Source: an uncultured Clostridia bacterium (GTDB lineage: Bacteria; Bacillota; Clostridia; Oscillospirales; Ruminococcaceae). From it: a DNA stretch of 15,872 nt. This document shows, one piece after another, positions 1-6,715 of this stretch (positions within the stretch are counted from its first letter, which is position 1; every line of letters begins with the position of its first letter). The notes beneath the pieces are model-generated. The model had not been told where the DNA came from, did no database searches, and was given only the letters and a program-made list of their open reading frames with translations. The stretch is from contig CAMAJC010000010.1 of assembly GCA_945835425.1 (NCBI GenBank), positions 1 to 15,872 of the forward strand, in the 5' to 3' direction. A program made the translations under genes and the position numbers.

Positions 1-54
1 AGCGCTTGAATGGCATTCAAGAGGTAGTCGGTTCGATCCCGATCATCTCCACCA
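1..54 (+). tRNA. tRNA-Ala(GGC), 3' part, cut by window start
   Basis: The anticodon arm is complete at 5-21: a 5-bp stem around a seven-base loop that reads GGC at the anticodon with U33 before it. The T arm (27-43) has the TTCGATC loop, followed by the 3' acceptor strand (44-50), discriminator A51 and an encoded CCA at 52-54. Position 70 of the tRNA is U, as expected for the G3:U70 identity pair of tRNA-Ala; the partner G lies outside the window. The D arm and 5' acceptor strand are missing because the window starts inside the gene. Confidence 0.93.
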
Positions 55-57
55 CTG

Positions 58-97
58 AAAAGACCTGTTTCCTTTCGGAAGCGGGTCTTTTGTTTTT
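58..97 (+). terminator. Rho-independent terminator after tRNA-Ala
   Basis: A long hairpin pairs AAAAGACCTG with CGGGTCTTTT around an inner TTCC/GGAA stem, and is followed by a T-rich run interrupted by one G. It starts four bases after the tRNA CCA end, so it should end the tRNA transcript. Confidence 0.85.
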
Positions 98-112
98 CTA
101 CATTATAATGAA

Positions 113-140
113 AGCGGCGCAGAAAGTTGTCCACGCCGCT
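113..140 (-). terminator. Hairpin downstream of the YitT/YczE-like gene
   Basis: AGCGGCG and CGCCGCT form a 7-bp GC-rich stem with a 14-nt loop, 11 bases past the stop codon of the minus-strand gene. Only a short T run follows, so termination efficiency is uncertain. It may work together with the A/T-rich tail of the tRNA terminator that faces it. Confidence 0.45.
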
Positions 141-150
141 GTATCTTCTC

Positions 151-798
151 TTATTTATGGACTGCCGCCTGCCCTTTGCCGAAAAGGAACGGCTCCGAGA
201 AGCGGTGGTTGAAAAACTCGATCAGCGGGCCCATAAAGAATGCGGTGATCAGGGTGCCGGCGCCGGGCAGCAGGCCGGTGAGCGTTCCGACAATGACACA
301 GATCAGGTCGCAGCTGATCCGCACAAACCGGAACGGGATTTTGCTCTTGCCCGAAATGACGATCGGGATGGCGTCGTAAACGGAAACGCCCAGATTGGAG
401 GTCATGTAAAGGGAGGACGCAAAGCACATGACCAGCACCGCAATGATCAAAAACACGATCCGCACCGGCAGGTTCGCGTTCGGACACAGGGCATTTATGA
501 CCCAGCAGGTGAAATCTACGATATACCCGGTCAGGAACATATTGACCAAGGTCGCGACGCCCATATAGCTTCTGGCTATGAACAGGTCGATGACCAGCAT
601 CAGTGCGCTCAGGACGATATAGTAGGTGCCGTAGGACGCCGTGTTCGCAAAAAACCTGCCCCAGATTCCCTGCGCGAAGCACTGGAACGGGTCGACGCCG
701 AACTGGGAACACTTGAAAAAGCCGACGGCAATGGCGCAGAATATGACCCCGAGTGTGGTCATGGCCACTCTTTTTTGGAAATTCTCCGGAAGTTTCAT
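151..798 (-). CDS. YitT/YczE-like multi-pass membrane protein
   Basis: This 215-residue integral membrane protein has about five to six hydrophobic segments (roughly 11-28, 57-76, 84-102, 112-134, 158-178, 180-198). Two similar loops, FGVDPFQCFAQG at 33-44 and LGVSVYDAIP at 136-145, suggest the internal duplication known in the YczE/YyaS/YitT (DUF6198) group. The substrate and role of these proteins are not established, so no function is assigned. The start at 798 is preferred over a longer reading because a GGGAG box sits eight bases upstream; the extra N-terminal residues of the longer frame would run through that ribosome binding site. The gene stands alone, convergent with the tRNA and divergent from the LacI gene. 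Confidence is high that it is a gene and moderate for the family. Confidence 0.82.
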   Translation of the reverse strand: MKLPENFQKRVAMTTLGVIFCAIAVGFFKCSQFGVDPFQCFAQGIWGRFFANTASYGTYYIVLSALMLVIDLFIARSYMGVATLVNMFLTGYIVDFTCWVINALCPNANLPVRIVFLIIAVLVMCFASSLYMTSNLGVSVYDAIPIVISGKSKIPFRFVRISCDLICVIVGTLTGLLPGAGTLITAFFMGPLIEFFNHRFSEPFLFGKGQAAVHK

Positions 799-849
799 GT
801 CGTTTTCTCCCTTACTATAGATGACTTCTGCAGCTGCGGCTGTCAAACC

Positions 850-860
850 GCCTGACAGGC
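850..860. repeat. Perfect 11-bp palindrome at the transcription start of the YitT-like gene
   Basis: GCCTGACAGGC is symmetric about its central A. With the flanking AAC/GTT the imperfect symmetry extends to about 17 bp. It overlaps the predicted transcription start of the minus-strand gene, so it could be a repressor site or a hairpin at the mRNA 5' end. The function is inferred from position only. Confidence 0.4.
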
Positions 861-864
861 AGTT

Positions 865-896
865 ATTATACTATCAGCTTTTCCCATCGCTGTCAA
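865..896 (-). promoter_or_regulatory. Promoter of the YitT/YczE-like gene
   Basis: On the minus strand a perfect TTGACA (891-896) precedes TATAAT (865-870) with a long 20-bp spacer. Using the overlapping TAGTAT (868-873) gives the usual 17-bp spacer but a weaker -10 box. Both readings place the start just ahead of the palindrome at 850-860. Confidence 0.6.
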
Positions 897-1032
897 GAAA
901 TATATAAACGAATCAGAGCCTCCCGGATGGGGAAAATGTGTGGATTTTGGCGTGGCTGGTCATCTCTGCATTTTGAAGATTGCCTGCGCCCTCTTTGCTT
1001 AAAAATTTGCTTATTCAGTTTGTAAATAACCC

Positions 1033-1061
1033 TTGCCATCTGCTCTGAAAAAATGTATAAT
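1033..1061 (+). promoter_or_regulatory. Sigma-A promoter of the LacI-family gene
   Basis: TTGCCA (1033-1038) and TATAAT (1056-1061) are separated by exactly 17 bp. The predicted start, near 1068, leaves only about 20 nt of leader containing the GGAG ribosome binding site. Confidence 0.8.
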
Positions 1062-1086
1062 ATAAATGTAAAAGGAGTGATCACAG

Positions 1087-2076
1087 GTGGCAAAAGTAAC
1101 GGTTCAGGATATCGCGCTGGCCCTCGGGGTCAGCACCGCAACAGTCTCGATGGCGCTGCACGGCAAACCCGGCGTTTCGGAGCAGGTGCGGCAGACGGTC
1201 TGCAAAAAAGCGGAGGAAATGGGCTATGTCGTGAAGGAGCGGATGCCCCGGAAAAAGGCGCAGGAGACCCTGACGCCGGTTTTCCTGATGATCCGGCAGA
1301 GCGGAAGGGACTGGAACCGGGAGCAGTTTTTCCTCGAGCTGCTGGAGGAGCTGGAACGTGTGACCGGCGGACTGCTGATGCGTTCGGTGGACGCGCCGAC
1401 CGAGTCAAACCTCCGCTTCGTCCGGGAAAAGCTGGCCGAAATCAGCCAGCAGGCGTCCTATATCATTTTACTGGCGACCGACCTTTCCCGGGAAACGTTG
1501 GAGAGTCTCCTGCCGCTGATGCGCTGCCCGGTGATCGTGTTCGACCAGAATTGCTGGTGGCTGCCTGTCCATTCGGTCGCCATCGACAACGTCGGCTCCA
1601 TCATCGACGGCGTCCGCCATTATAAGGAAATGGGCTATACCCGCTTCGGTTTTTTGACCAGCAGCAGTCGGCTGGAGCTGATCTACAACTTCCAGGAACG
1701 GCAGGACGGATTCTGCCGGGCTATGGAGCTGCTGGATATCCCGGAATATCAGATTCTGGAGGTTCCCGGCGGGGAGATCACGGAGGAACAGAAAAAAGCT
1801 TTCTGTGAGAGCCTCACCGCCCAGGTCTATTTTTCGATTCAGGACGGCATCGCCCTGCGCGCCCATCAGCTGGCGCAGGAAACACAGCCCGGCCTGCCGG
1901 ACGACCGCATCCTGGTCGGTTATGACGATTCCCTGCCCCGCAGCGTCTCGGGCGCGTCTTTTAGGCTCAACCGGGACATCATGGCAAAAAATGTCGCCGA
2001 TCTGGGCACCCAGCTGGTCAGTCATCCGGGCATGGCGCCGGTGCACATCCTGGTCCGCTCGACCCTTGTCAAATAA
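1087..2076 (+). CDS. LacI-family transcriptional regulator
   Basis: This 329-residue DNA-binding regulator probably controls sugar metabolism genes. Residues 1-48 are a LacI helix-turn-helix (VTVQDIALALGVSTATVSMAL, then LHGKPGVSEQVRQ). Residues about 64-329 form a periplasmic-binding-protein-like effector domain with the family landmarks IDNVGS (166-171), ERQDGF (204-209) and VGYDD (277-281). Translation starts at GTG 1087, nine bases after GGAG at 1074-1077. The segment after MGY (residues 48-60) is very basic and lacks the usual PN..AR.L hinge helix, which could change how it grips the operator centre. Its own promoter and terminator make it monocistronic; the hydrolase gene immediately downstream is the obvious candidate target. 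The effector is unknown. Confidence 0.93.
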   Translation: MAKVTVQDIALALGVSTATVSMALHGKPGVSEQVRQTVCKKAEEMGYVVKERMPRKKAQETLTPVFLMIRQSGRDWNREQFFLELLEELERVTGGLLMRSVDAPTESNLRFVREKLAEISQQASYIILLATDLSRETLESLLPLMRCPVIVFDQNCWWLPVHSVAIDNVGSIIDGVRHYKEMGYTRFGFLTSSSRLELIYNFQERQDGFCRAMELLDIPEYQILEVPGGEITEEQKKAFCESLTAQVYFSIQDGIALRAHQLAQETQPGLPDDRILVGYDDSLPRSVSGASFRLNRDIMAKNVADLGTQLVSHPGMAPVHILVRSTLVK

Positions 2077-2087
2077 TCATCAACCGT

Positions 2088-2132
2088 GCCGCCGGGATTT
2101 TGTTTGTTCAGACAAAATCCCGGCGGCTTTTT
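2088..2132 (+). terminator. Strong rho-independent terminator after the LacI-family gene
   Basis: A perfect 16-bp stem (2088-2103 with 2112-2127) encloses an 8-nt loop and runs directly into five T residues. It separates the regulator from the hydrolase, so the two are transcribed independently. Confidence 0.95.
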
Positions 2133-2157
2133 CATCGGATACGACAGGCCCATAAAG

Positions 2158-2186
2158 TTGACAAGCATCTGTATATAACTTATAAT
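2158..2186 (+). promoter_or_regulatory. Consensus promoter of the glycoside hydrolase gene
   Basis: A perfect TTGACA (2158-2163) and a perfect TATAAT (2181-2186) are 17 bp apart, as strong as sigma-A promoters get. Such a promoter normally needs repression for control. An inverted repeat AAAATT/AATTTT (2202-2207, 2215-2220) lies in the leader just past the predicted start, but the region is so A/T-rich that the repeat may be chance. Confidence 0.88.
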
Positions 2187-2240
2187 ATATAGTAAAAAGA
2201 GAAAATTTTATATTAATTTTTGCCATAAGGAGTGCTTAAA

Positions 2241-3848
2241 ATGAAACTGAAAAAATGGCGCGCGGGCATTCTGCCTTTTGAGGCGGCGCGGGACTATGAA
2301 AACCCGTTTCTCGACCTCTCGGTCATGGCGGTCTTCACCGGACCCCATGGGGAAACGGTGCGGCGGGAAGCCTACTGGGACGGCGGCCGCAGCTACAAAG
2401 TATCCTTTGCGCCCACTGCCGAAGGAAAATGGACCTACCGGCTCTCTGCCCCGCAGGACAGCGGACTGGACGGCGTTTCGGGTGAGCTGGAATGTGTCCC
2501 CTATGATGGCGACAAGGATATCTACCGCCACGGCTTTCTGAAGGTCTCGCCGGACGGCCGGTATCTGATGCACGCCGACGGCACGCCGTTTTTCTGGCTG
2601 GGCGACACCCACTGGGGATTTATTGCCGGGGAAAAGTGGGACTGGTCCAACCATCCGAAGATGGACAGCATGTTCAAAGGGATGGTCGACAAGCGGGTCA
2701 GCCAGAAATTCACCGTCTACCAGACCAACCTCCGCAGCGAATACTGGGGCCGTTTCCGCGGCACCCATTACTGGGTCGACGGGAAGGAAGGGCTGCTGCC
2801 GGACGTCTCGTTTTATCAGCAGGAAGTCGATAAACGGATGCAGTATATCGCCGACGCGGGACTCGTGAACGCTCTGGGGTTTGCCTGGTCGGGGTCGGTC
2901 GTCGGACGGCTGCAGCTGCAGAAAAACCTCGCCCGGTATATCATCGCCCGGTACGGCGCACTGCCGATGGTATGGACGCTGGCCGGTGAAGCAGCCGGTT
3001 ACAGCCCGGCGCAGCGGCAGGATTGCATCGACGGCTGGCGGGAAGTGGCGAAGACGGTGGAACAGCTTGACGGCTACGGACAGCTCCAGACGGCCCATTA
3101 CAACACCCGCCGGCCTTTTGAGGATTACTATTATGATGAAGACTGGTTCGATTTCACCCTGAACCAGGCCGGTCACGGCGACTTCCCCATCGGGCCCGGC
3201 GATTTCCAGACCTACCGCCGGGAACACCCGGACAAGCCCTTTGTCGAGGGAGAGTCGCTCTACGAATTCTGCTCGACTCTGGAGCCGATCGGCACCCGGA
3301 TGTGTACGCCGGACATGATGCGCCGGGTCGCCTATCTTTCGATGCAGGCAGGCGGATGCGGCTATACCTACGGCGCCCAGGGCATCTGGGACACGATGTA
3401 TGAAAAACCGGAAAAGCCCGATCCGAACAATATCTTCAACCAGTTCGGCATCGCCTGGTACGAAGCGATCGAAGGGCCGGGTGCCGACCAGCTGACCCTG
3501 ATGCGGGAGTTTTACGAGAATGCCCATTTTGAGCGGCTGCGCCCGGCCATGGAATGCATCACTTCGGATATGATCTTCGGCGACCCGGTGCTTGTCGAGC
3601 TGCGGCAGCCGCAGGTCACGGCCAGCGAAAACCGCGACACCCTCGTCGCCTATTATCCCCCAGCTGTCCACGGCAGCTTTAAACTTCAGGGCCTTGCGGA
3701 GCATTCCTATCTTGCCCGGTGGTTTGACCCGCGCACCGGCGCCTATACCGAAATTGCCCGGTTTACGCCGCAGGACGGGTGCTGGAACGCACCTGACCGT
3801 CCGGGTGCAGGCGACTGGCTGCTCATCCTCACCTTCGCGGAAGCATAA
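2241..3848 (+). CDS. Putative apiosidase-like glycoside hydrolase (DUF5060/DUF4038)
   Basis: This 535-residue enzyme has no signal peptide, so it should act in the cytoplasm on imported oligosaccharides. The N-terminal ~85 residues look like a DUF5060 beta-sandwich. A DUF4038-type TIM barrel follows, with GDTHWGF at 121-127, a TLAGE strand end at 246-250 and VEGESLYE at 335-342; Glu250 and Glu337 are candidate catalytic acids. The C-terminal beta domain contains WFDPRTG (494-500), as in the small domain often paired with DUF4038. DUF4038 proteins include GH140 apiosidases that release apiose from rhamnogalacturonan-II, but substrate cannot be read from sequence. The start at 2241 is chosen because AAGGAG lies eight bases upstream; an upstream GTG overlaps that ribosome binding site. 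The gene is monocistronic, behind the LacI gene and convergent with the importer operon. Confidence 0.85.
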   Translation: MKLKKWRAGILPFEAARDYENPFLDLSVMAVFTGPHGETVRREAYWDGGRSYKVSFAPTAEGKWTYRLSAPQDSGLDGVSGELECVPYDGDKDIYRHGFLKVSPDGRYLMHADGTPFFWLGDTHWGFIAGEKWDWSNHPKMDSMFKGMVDKRVSQKFTVYQTNLRSEYWGRFRGTHYWVDGKEGLLPDVSFYQQEVDKRMQYIADAGLVNALGFAWSGSVVGRLQLQKNLARYIIARYGALPMVWTLAGEAAGYSPAQRQDCIDGWREVAKTVEQLDGYGQLQTAHYNTRRPFEDYYYDEDWFDFTLNQAGHGDFPIGPGDFQTYRREHPDKPFVEGESLYEFCSTLEPIGTRMCTPDMMRRVAYLSMQAGGCGYTYGAQGIWDTMYEKPEKPDPNNIFNQFGIAWYEAIEGPGADQLTLMREFYENAHFERLRPAMECITSDMIFGDPVLVELRQPQVTASENRDTLVAYYPPAVHGSFKLQGLAEHSYLARWFDPRTGAYTEIARFTPQDGCWNAPDRPGAGDWLLILTFAEA

Positions 3849-3856
3849 CGGAAAAA

Positions 3857-3892
3857 CAGCGGTTCCCTATTCTCCGGGAACCGCTGCTTTCA
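3857..3892 (+). terminator. Terminator of the glycoside hydrolase gene
   Basis: CAGCGGTTCCC pairs perfectly with GGGAACCGCTG (11 bp, 8-nt loop), followed by CTTTCATTTT. It lies nine bases past the stop codon. Confidence 0.88.
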
Positions 3893-3927
3893 TTTTGGGC
3901 GATTGGTAAAATGAACAAAATAAAACA

Positions 3928-3961
3928 CAAAGGGACGCCCCGAAACCGGAGCGTCCCTTTG
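3928..3961 (-). terminator. Terminator of the sugar ABC operon
   Basis: A perfect 11-bp stem (3928-3938 with 3951-3961) lies downstream of the lipoprotein gene. Read on the minus strand it is followed by TGTTTTATTTTG. Together with the previous hairpin it insulates two convergent units within 146 bp. Confidence 0.85.
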
Positions 3962-3994
3962 CTATATTGAAGATGGGATAGAGGAAAGCGGAAA

Positions 3995-5668
3995 TTATCT
4001 GGCCTGGTAACGGTCGTAAGCAGCCTGGGTGATCTCGATAGCGCGTTCGATGTTCATGGACTTCAGGTCAGCAATGTACTGATCCCAGTTGGACTCGATG
4101 TCCAGAGCGCCGGAGATGAACTGAGCAGTCTTCTCCTTAACGTAGGTAGAAGCGTCAGCAAAGATTGCTGCGCGCTCTACGCTCTCTTCCTGAGTCAGAG
4201 AGATGGTGGGCAGGGTGTAGGACATATCCGATTTACCCCAGACGTCGTAAGCAGCTACGCACTTCTCGGGCAGAGCCTGCAGCTCACGGGTCCAGTCAGA
4301 CCAGTTCGCAATACCGGCAGAGGGGCAGAGGTAGAGGTCCATAGCCTGTGCCATGGTGGTGCCGTCGGGAGCGTTGAGGATCTTGTCGGTGTACTTCGGC
4401 TTGCCGTCTACCATGGTGTAGGTGTCGCCTTCGATACCGTAGTTAGCCAGTCTTGCGCCCTCTTCGGTGTAGAGGTAATCCAGCCACTGCAGAGCGATTT
4501 CCCAGTTCTCGCACTCAGCGCTGATAGCGGTGTTGCCGGAGGTGTAGGAGTCGCGCAGACGGATGTGGAGGGTGTCGCCCTTGTTGACAACAGGAGGATT
4601 GACAGCGGTCAGGTTCATGTTCGGGTCTTCGGAAGAAGATTCGTACATGGGAGGATAGGTGTACAGAGAGGTGAACGCACCGGTAGCGCCGGTAACAACA
4701 GCGGTCATGTCGGGCATTCTCTGGTCAGTAGCCATGAAGTCGGGGTCGATCAGGCCCTCGGTGTACCACTGATGCATGGTGGTGACGTAGTCTTTCCAGC
4801 CGTCCATGTAAGGACCGTAGTTAACGTTGCCGTTTGCATCCAGCTGCCACTTGTTGTAAACGCCGTAGCCAGCGGACATCATACCGATCTCAGCGTCGGA
4901 ACCGGACCAGTTCAGGATCAGAGGAGCAGTAGCACCGCACTGATCTTTGAATGCAGCCAGAACGTCATGCCACTCGTCGTAGGTCTCGGGGATTTCCATG
5001 TTTACCTTGTCCAGCCAGTCCTGGCGCATCCACATGCCCAGCCAGGGACCCTGCTTGCTCTGTCTGAATTCATAGACAGCGCCCATTCTGCCGGAGTCGG
5101 TGGTGCTCAGTTTGTAGTACTCTTCGTCAGACATACGGATTGCCTGATAATGCGGCATATACTCGGGGATCTTATCGGTCAGATCCATGAAGTAGCCGTC
5201 GTCGATCGCTGCGTCAACGCCTTCGGAATACAGGGAAGCGCCGGTGTAGATCAGGTCGGTCAGGGAGTTGGAAGCGATCAGCAGGTTGAAGTTGGTCTGA
5301 CGCTCGGTGGAGGAGATCATCTGGAATTCCAGATGCACGCCGGTGCGCTTCTCCATCTCCTGATAGAAAGCGTTCTCATTGAGGTCGTTCATGGTAACGC
5401 CGCTGGAGGGGAAGGTTACCCAGTAGGTCAGGGTGACAGGCTCGGTGGTCAGAGGCAGCTCAACGTCGGGAACTTCGCCCGGGTCGGTAACGACTTCTTC
5501 AGCAGAACTCTCGGTAGAAGCAGTGCTCTCGGTCTTGGAAGTGGAAGCGCCGGTGTCGCTCTTGGAAGACTCAGTAGTGGTGCTGCCATTGGAACCGCCG
5601 CAGCTTGCCAGAGAAGCAGCCATAATAGCGGTCAAAAGGAGAGCGAATGCTTTTTTGGTATTTCTCAT
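3995..5668 (-). CDS. Extracellular sugar-binding lipoprotein of the LplABC-type importer
   Basis: This 557-residue substrate-binding lipoprotein would capture an oligosaccharide outside the cell and deliver it to the two permeases encoded upstream. A basic start (MRNTKK), hydrophobic core and lipobox LASC place the lipidated cysteine at residue 23. A Ser/Thr/Glu-rich linker (24-62) tethers the domain, and the rest is an LplA-like solute-binding fold of usual length. ATG 5668 has GGAGG eight bases upstream. Codon use differs from neighbours: GCT and GTT are frequent and two-fold codons mostly end in C, a pattern expected of abundant proteins. It is the last gene of the operon, 124 bp after the second permease, with a stable hairpin in that gap that may favour its mRNA. 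The sugar is unknown. Confidence 0.92.
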   Translation of the reverse strand: MRNTKKAFALLLTAIMAASLASCGGSNGSTTTESSKSDTGASTSKTESTASTESSAEEVVTDPGEVPDVELPLTTEPVTLTYWVTFPSSGVTMNDLNENAFYQEMEKRTGVHLEFQMISSTERQTNFNLLIASNSLTDLIYTGASLYSEGVDAAIDDGYFMDLTDKIPEYMPHYQAIRMSDEEYYKLSTTDSGRMGAVYEFRQSKQGPWLGMWMRQDWLDKVNMEIPETYDEWHDVLAAFKDQCGATAPLILNWSGSDAEIGMMSAGYGVYNKWQLDANGNVNYGPYMDGWKDYVTTMHQWYTEGLIDPDFMATDQRMPDMTAVVTGATGAFTSLYTYPPMYESSSEDPNMNLTAVNPPVVNKGDTLHIRLRDSYTSGNTAISAECENWEIALQWLDYLYTEEGARLANYGIEGDTYTMVDGKPKYTDKILNAPDGTTMAQAMDLYLCPSAGIANWSDWTRELQALPEKCVAAYDVWGKSDMSYTLPTISLTQEESVERAAIFADASTYVKEKTAQFISGALDIESNWDQYIADLKSMNIERAIEITQAAYDRYQAR

Positions 5669-5718
5669 TTTGGTTTTCCTCCTAAAGAATTATATGAAAG
5701 CAAAAGTCTGGTGTGCCC

Positions 5719-5758
5719 CCTCCTTCAGGGAGGACAGAGCGCCGTTTTTGACGCTCTG
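5719..5758 (-). promoter_or_regulatory. Tandem stem-loops between permease and lipoprotein genes
   Basis: In the transcript the first hairpin has a 9-bp stem (5735-5743 with 5750-5758, one G-U pair) and a 6-nt A-rich loop. It is followed immediately by CCTCC/GGAGG with a 5-nt loop (5719-5733). There is no T run, so this is unlikely to be a full terminator. Such hairpins between permease and binding-protein genes can act as mRNA end-protection or processing sites, allowing more binding protein than permease. That role is inference here. Confidence 0.55.
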
Positions 5759-5792
5759 CACCTGCGATTGCTTTGCTGATGAAAATGATGGA

Positions 5793-6695
5793 TTAACCCT
5801 TGATAGCGCCGATCATAACGCCGGACTCGAAGTACTTCTGGATGAAGGGATAGAAGATGAACATCGGGACGGTCGAAACCATGATGGTGCAGTATTTGAT
5901 CAGCTGTTTATACAGCGCCGCGTCCGCCGAATCGCCCGATTCCTGCAGGATCGTCGTATCTGTCGACGCCGTTTCGGAAGCGGTGACGAGGATTTCCTTC
6001 AGGATCAGCTGCAGCGGGTATTTGGTTCTGTCGCGCAGATAGATCATTGCGTTGAACCATGCGTTCCAGTTGCCGATGACGTAATAGAGGATAACGGTTG
6101 CGAGGGTCGCCTTGATCAGCGGGAGCATGATCTGGAACAGGATGGTGAATCTTCCCGCGCCGTCCAGCATGGCGGATTCTTCCAGGCTGTCCGGGACATT
6201 TGCGAGAGCGGTGCGGACCAGGATCAGGTAGAACGCGCTCATGCAGTTGGGGACGATCAGTGCCCAGCGGCTGTCGAACATATTCAAAGTCTGGGTGACG
6301 AGGATATAGGTCGGGACGATACCTCCGGAGAAGAGCATCGTAAAGGATACGAGGAACATCAGGGGGTTGGCCCAGAGGAAGTCCTTTCTGGACAGGGCGT
6401 AAGCCGCCAGGACCGTGAGGAACATACCGAGGATCGTGGTGCCGAATACGTAAATCAGGGTGTTGCCGTAGCCGGTCCAGATCGAGGAGTTGTTGAATAC
6501 CAGCTTGTAGCCGTTGAGGTTGAAGCCGGAGACGTGCCAGATAATGCCGCTCTGATTGAGGACCCAGCTGGCGTTGGAGAAGGATGCGCACAGGACGTGC
6601 CATACCGGCAGCAGACACACGAGCATCATCAGCGCGAAAAACGCAATGTTAACGACATTGAACAGCCGGCTGCCAAAAGAACGATTCTTTACCAT
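5793..6695 (-). CDS. Sugar ABC transporter permease, LplC/YtcP type
   Basis: This 300-residue inner-membrane permease is one half of the translocation channel for the imported sugar. It has about six hydrophobic segments, beginning with residues 13-36. The cytoplasmic EAA loop, which docks the ATPase, is visible at about 171-195 (LEESAMLDGAG then FQIMLPL). The C-terminus ends in GVMIGAIKG, the ending typical of LplC/YtcP permeases. An AAAGGAG box lies 11 bases upstream of ATG 6695, within the 20-bp gap after the first permease, so translation of the pair is probably coupled in one mRNA. No ATPase gene is present in the operon. Confidence 0.94.
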   Translation of the reverse strand: MVKNRSFGSRLFNVVNIAFFALMMLVCLLPVWHVLCASFSNASWVLNQSGIIWHVSGFNLNGYKLVFNNSSIWTGYGNTLIYVFGTTILGMFLTVLAAYALSRKDFLWANPLMFLVSFTMLFSGGIVPTYILVTQTLNMFDSRWALIVPNCMSAFYLILVRTALANVPDSLEESAMLDGAGRFTILFQIMLPLIKATLATVILYYVIGNWNAWFNAMIYLRDRTKYPLQLILKEILVTASETASTDTTILQESGDSADAALYKQLIKYCTIMVSTVPMFIFYPFIQKYFESGVMIGAIKG

Positions 6696-6715
6696 AGGTT
6701 ATCTCACTCCTTTCA

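Noticed and set aside
2202..2220. Operator for the LacI-family regulator in the hydrolase leader
   Set aside because: The AAAATT/AATTTT repeat lies in very A/T-rich DNA and lacks the central CG of most LacI-type operators, so it is too weak to list as a site.
2208..3704. Long minus-strand frame opposite the glycoside hydrolase
   Set aside because: Its composition is that of an antisense shadow, rich in Arg, Val, Pro and His with no domain, and the plus-strand gene is well supported.
5680..5720. Internal promoter for the lipoprotein gene
   Set aside because: TATAAT is present on the minus strand at 5689-5694, but there is no -35 box at the right distance and the start would fall inside the ribosome binding site.
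4565..5779. Long plus-strand frame opposite the lipoprotein gene
   Set aside because: It is antisense to a clear lipoprotein with signal peptide, has no ribosome binding site or family resemblance, and arises from the GC-rich complement.
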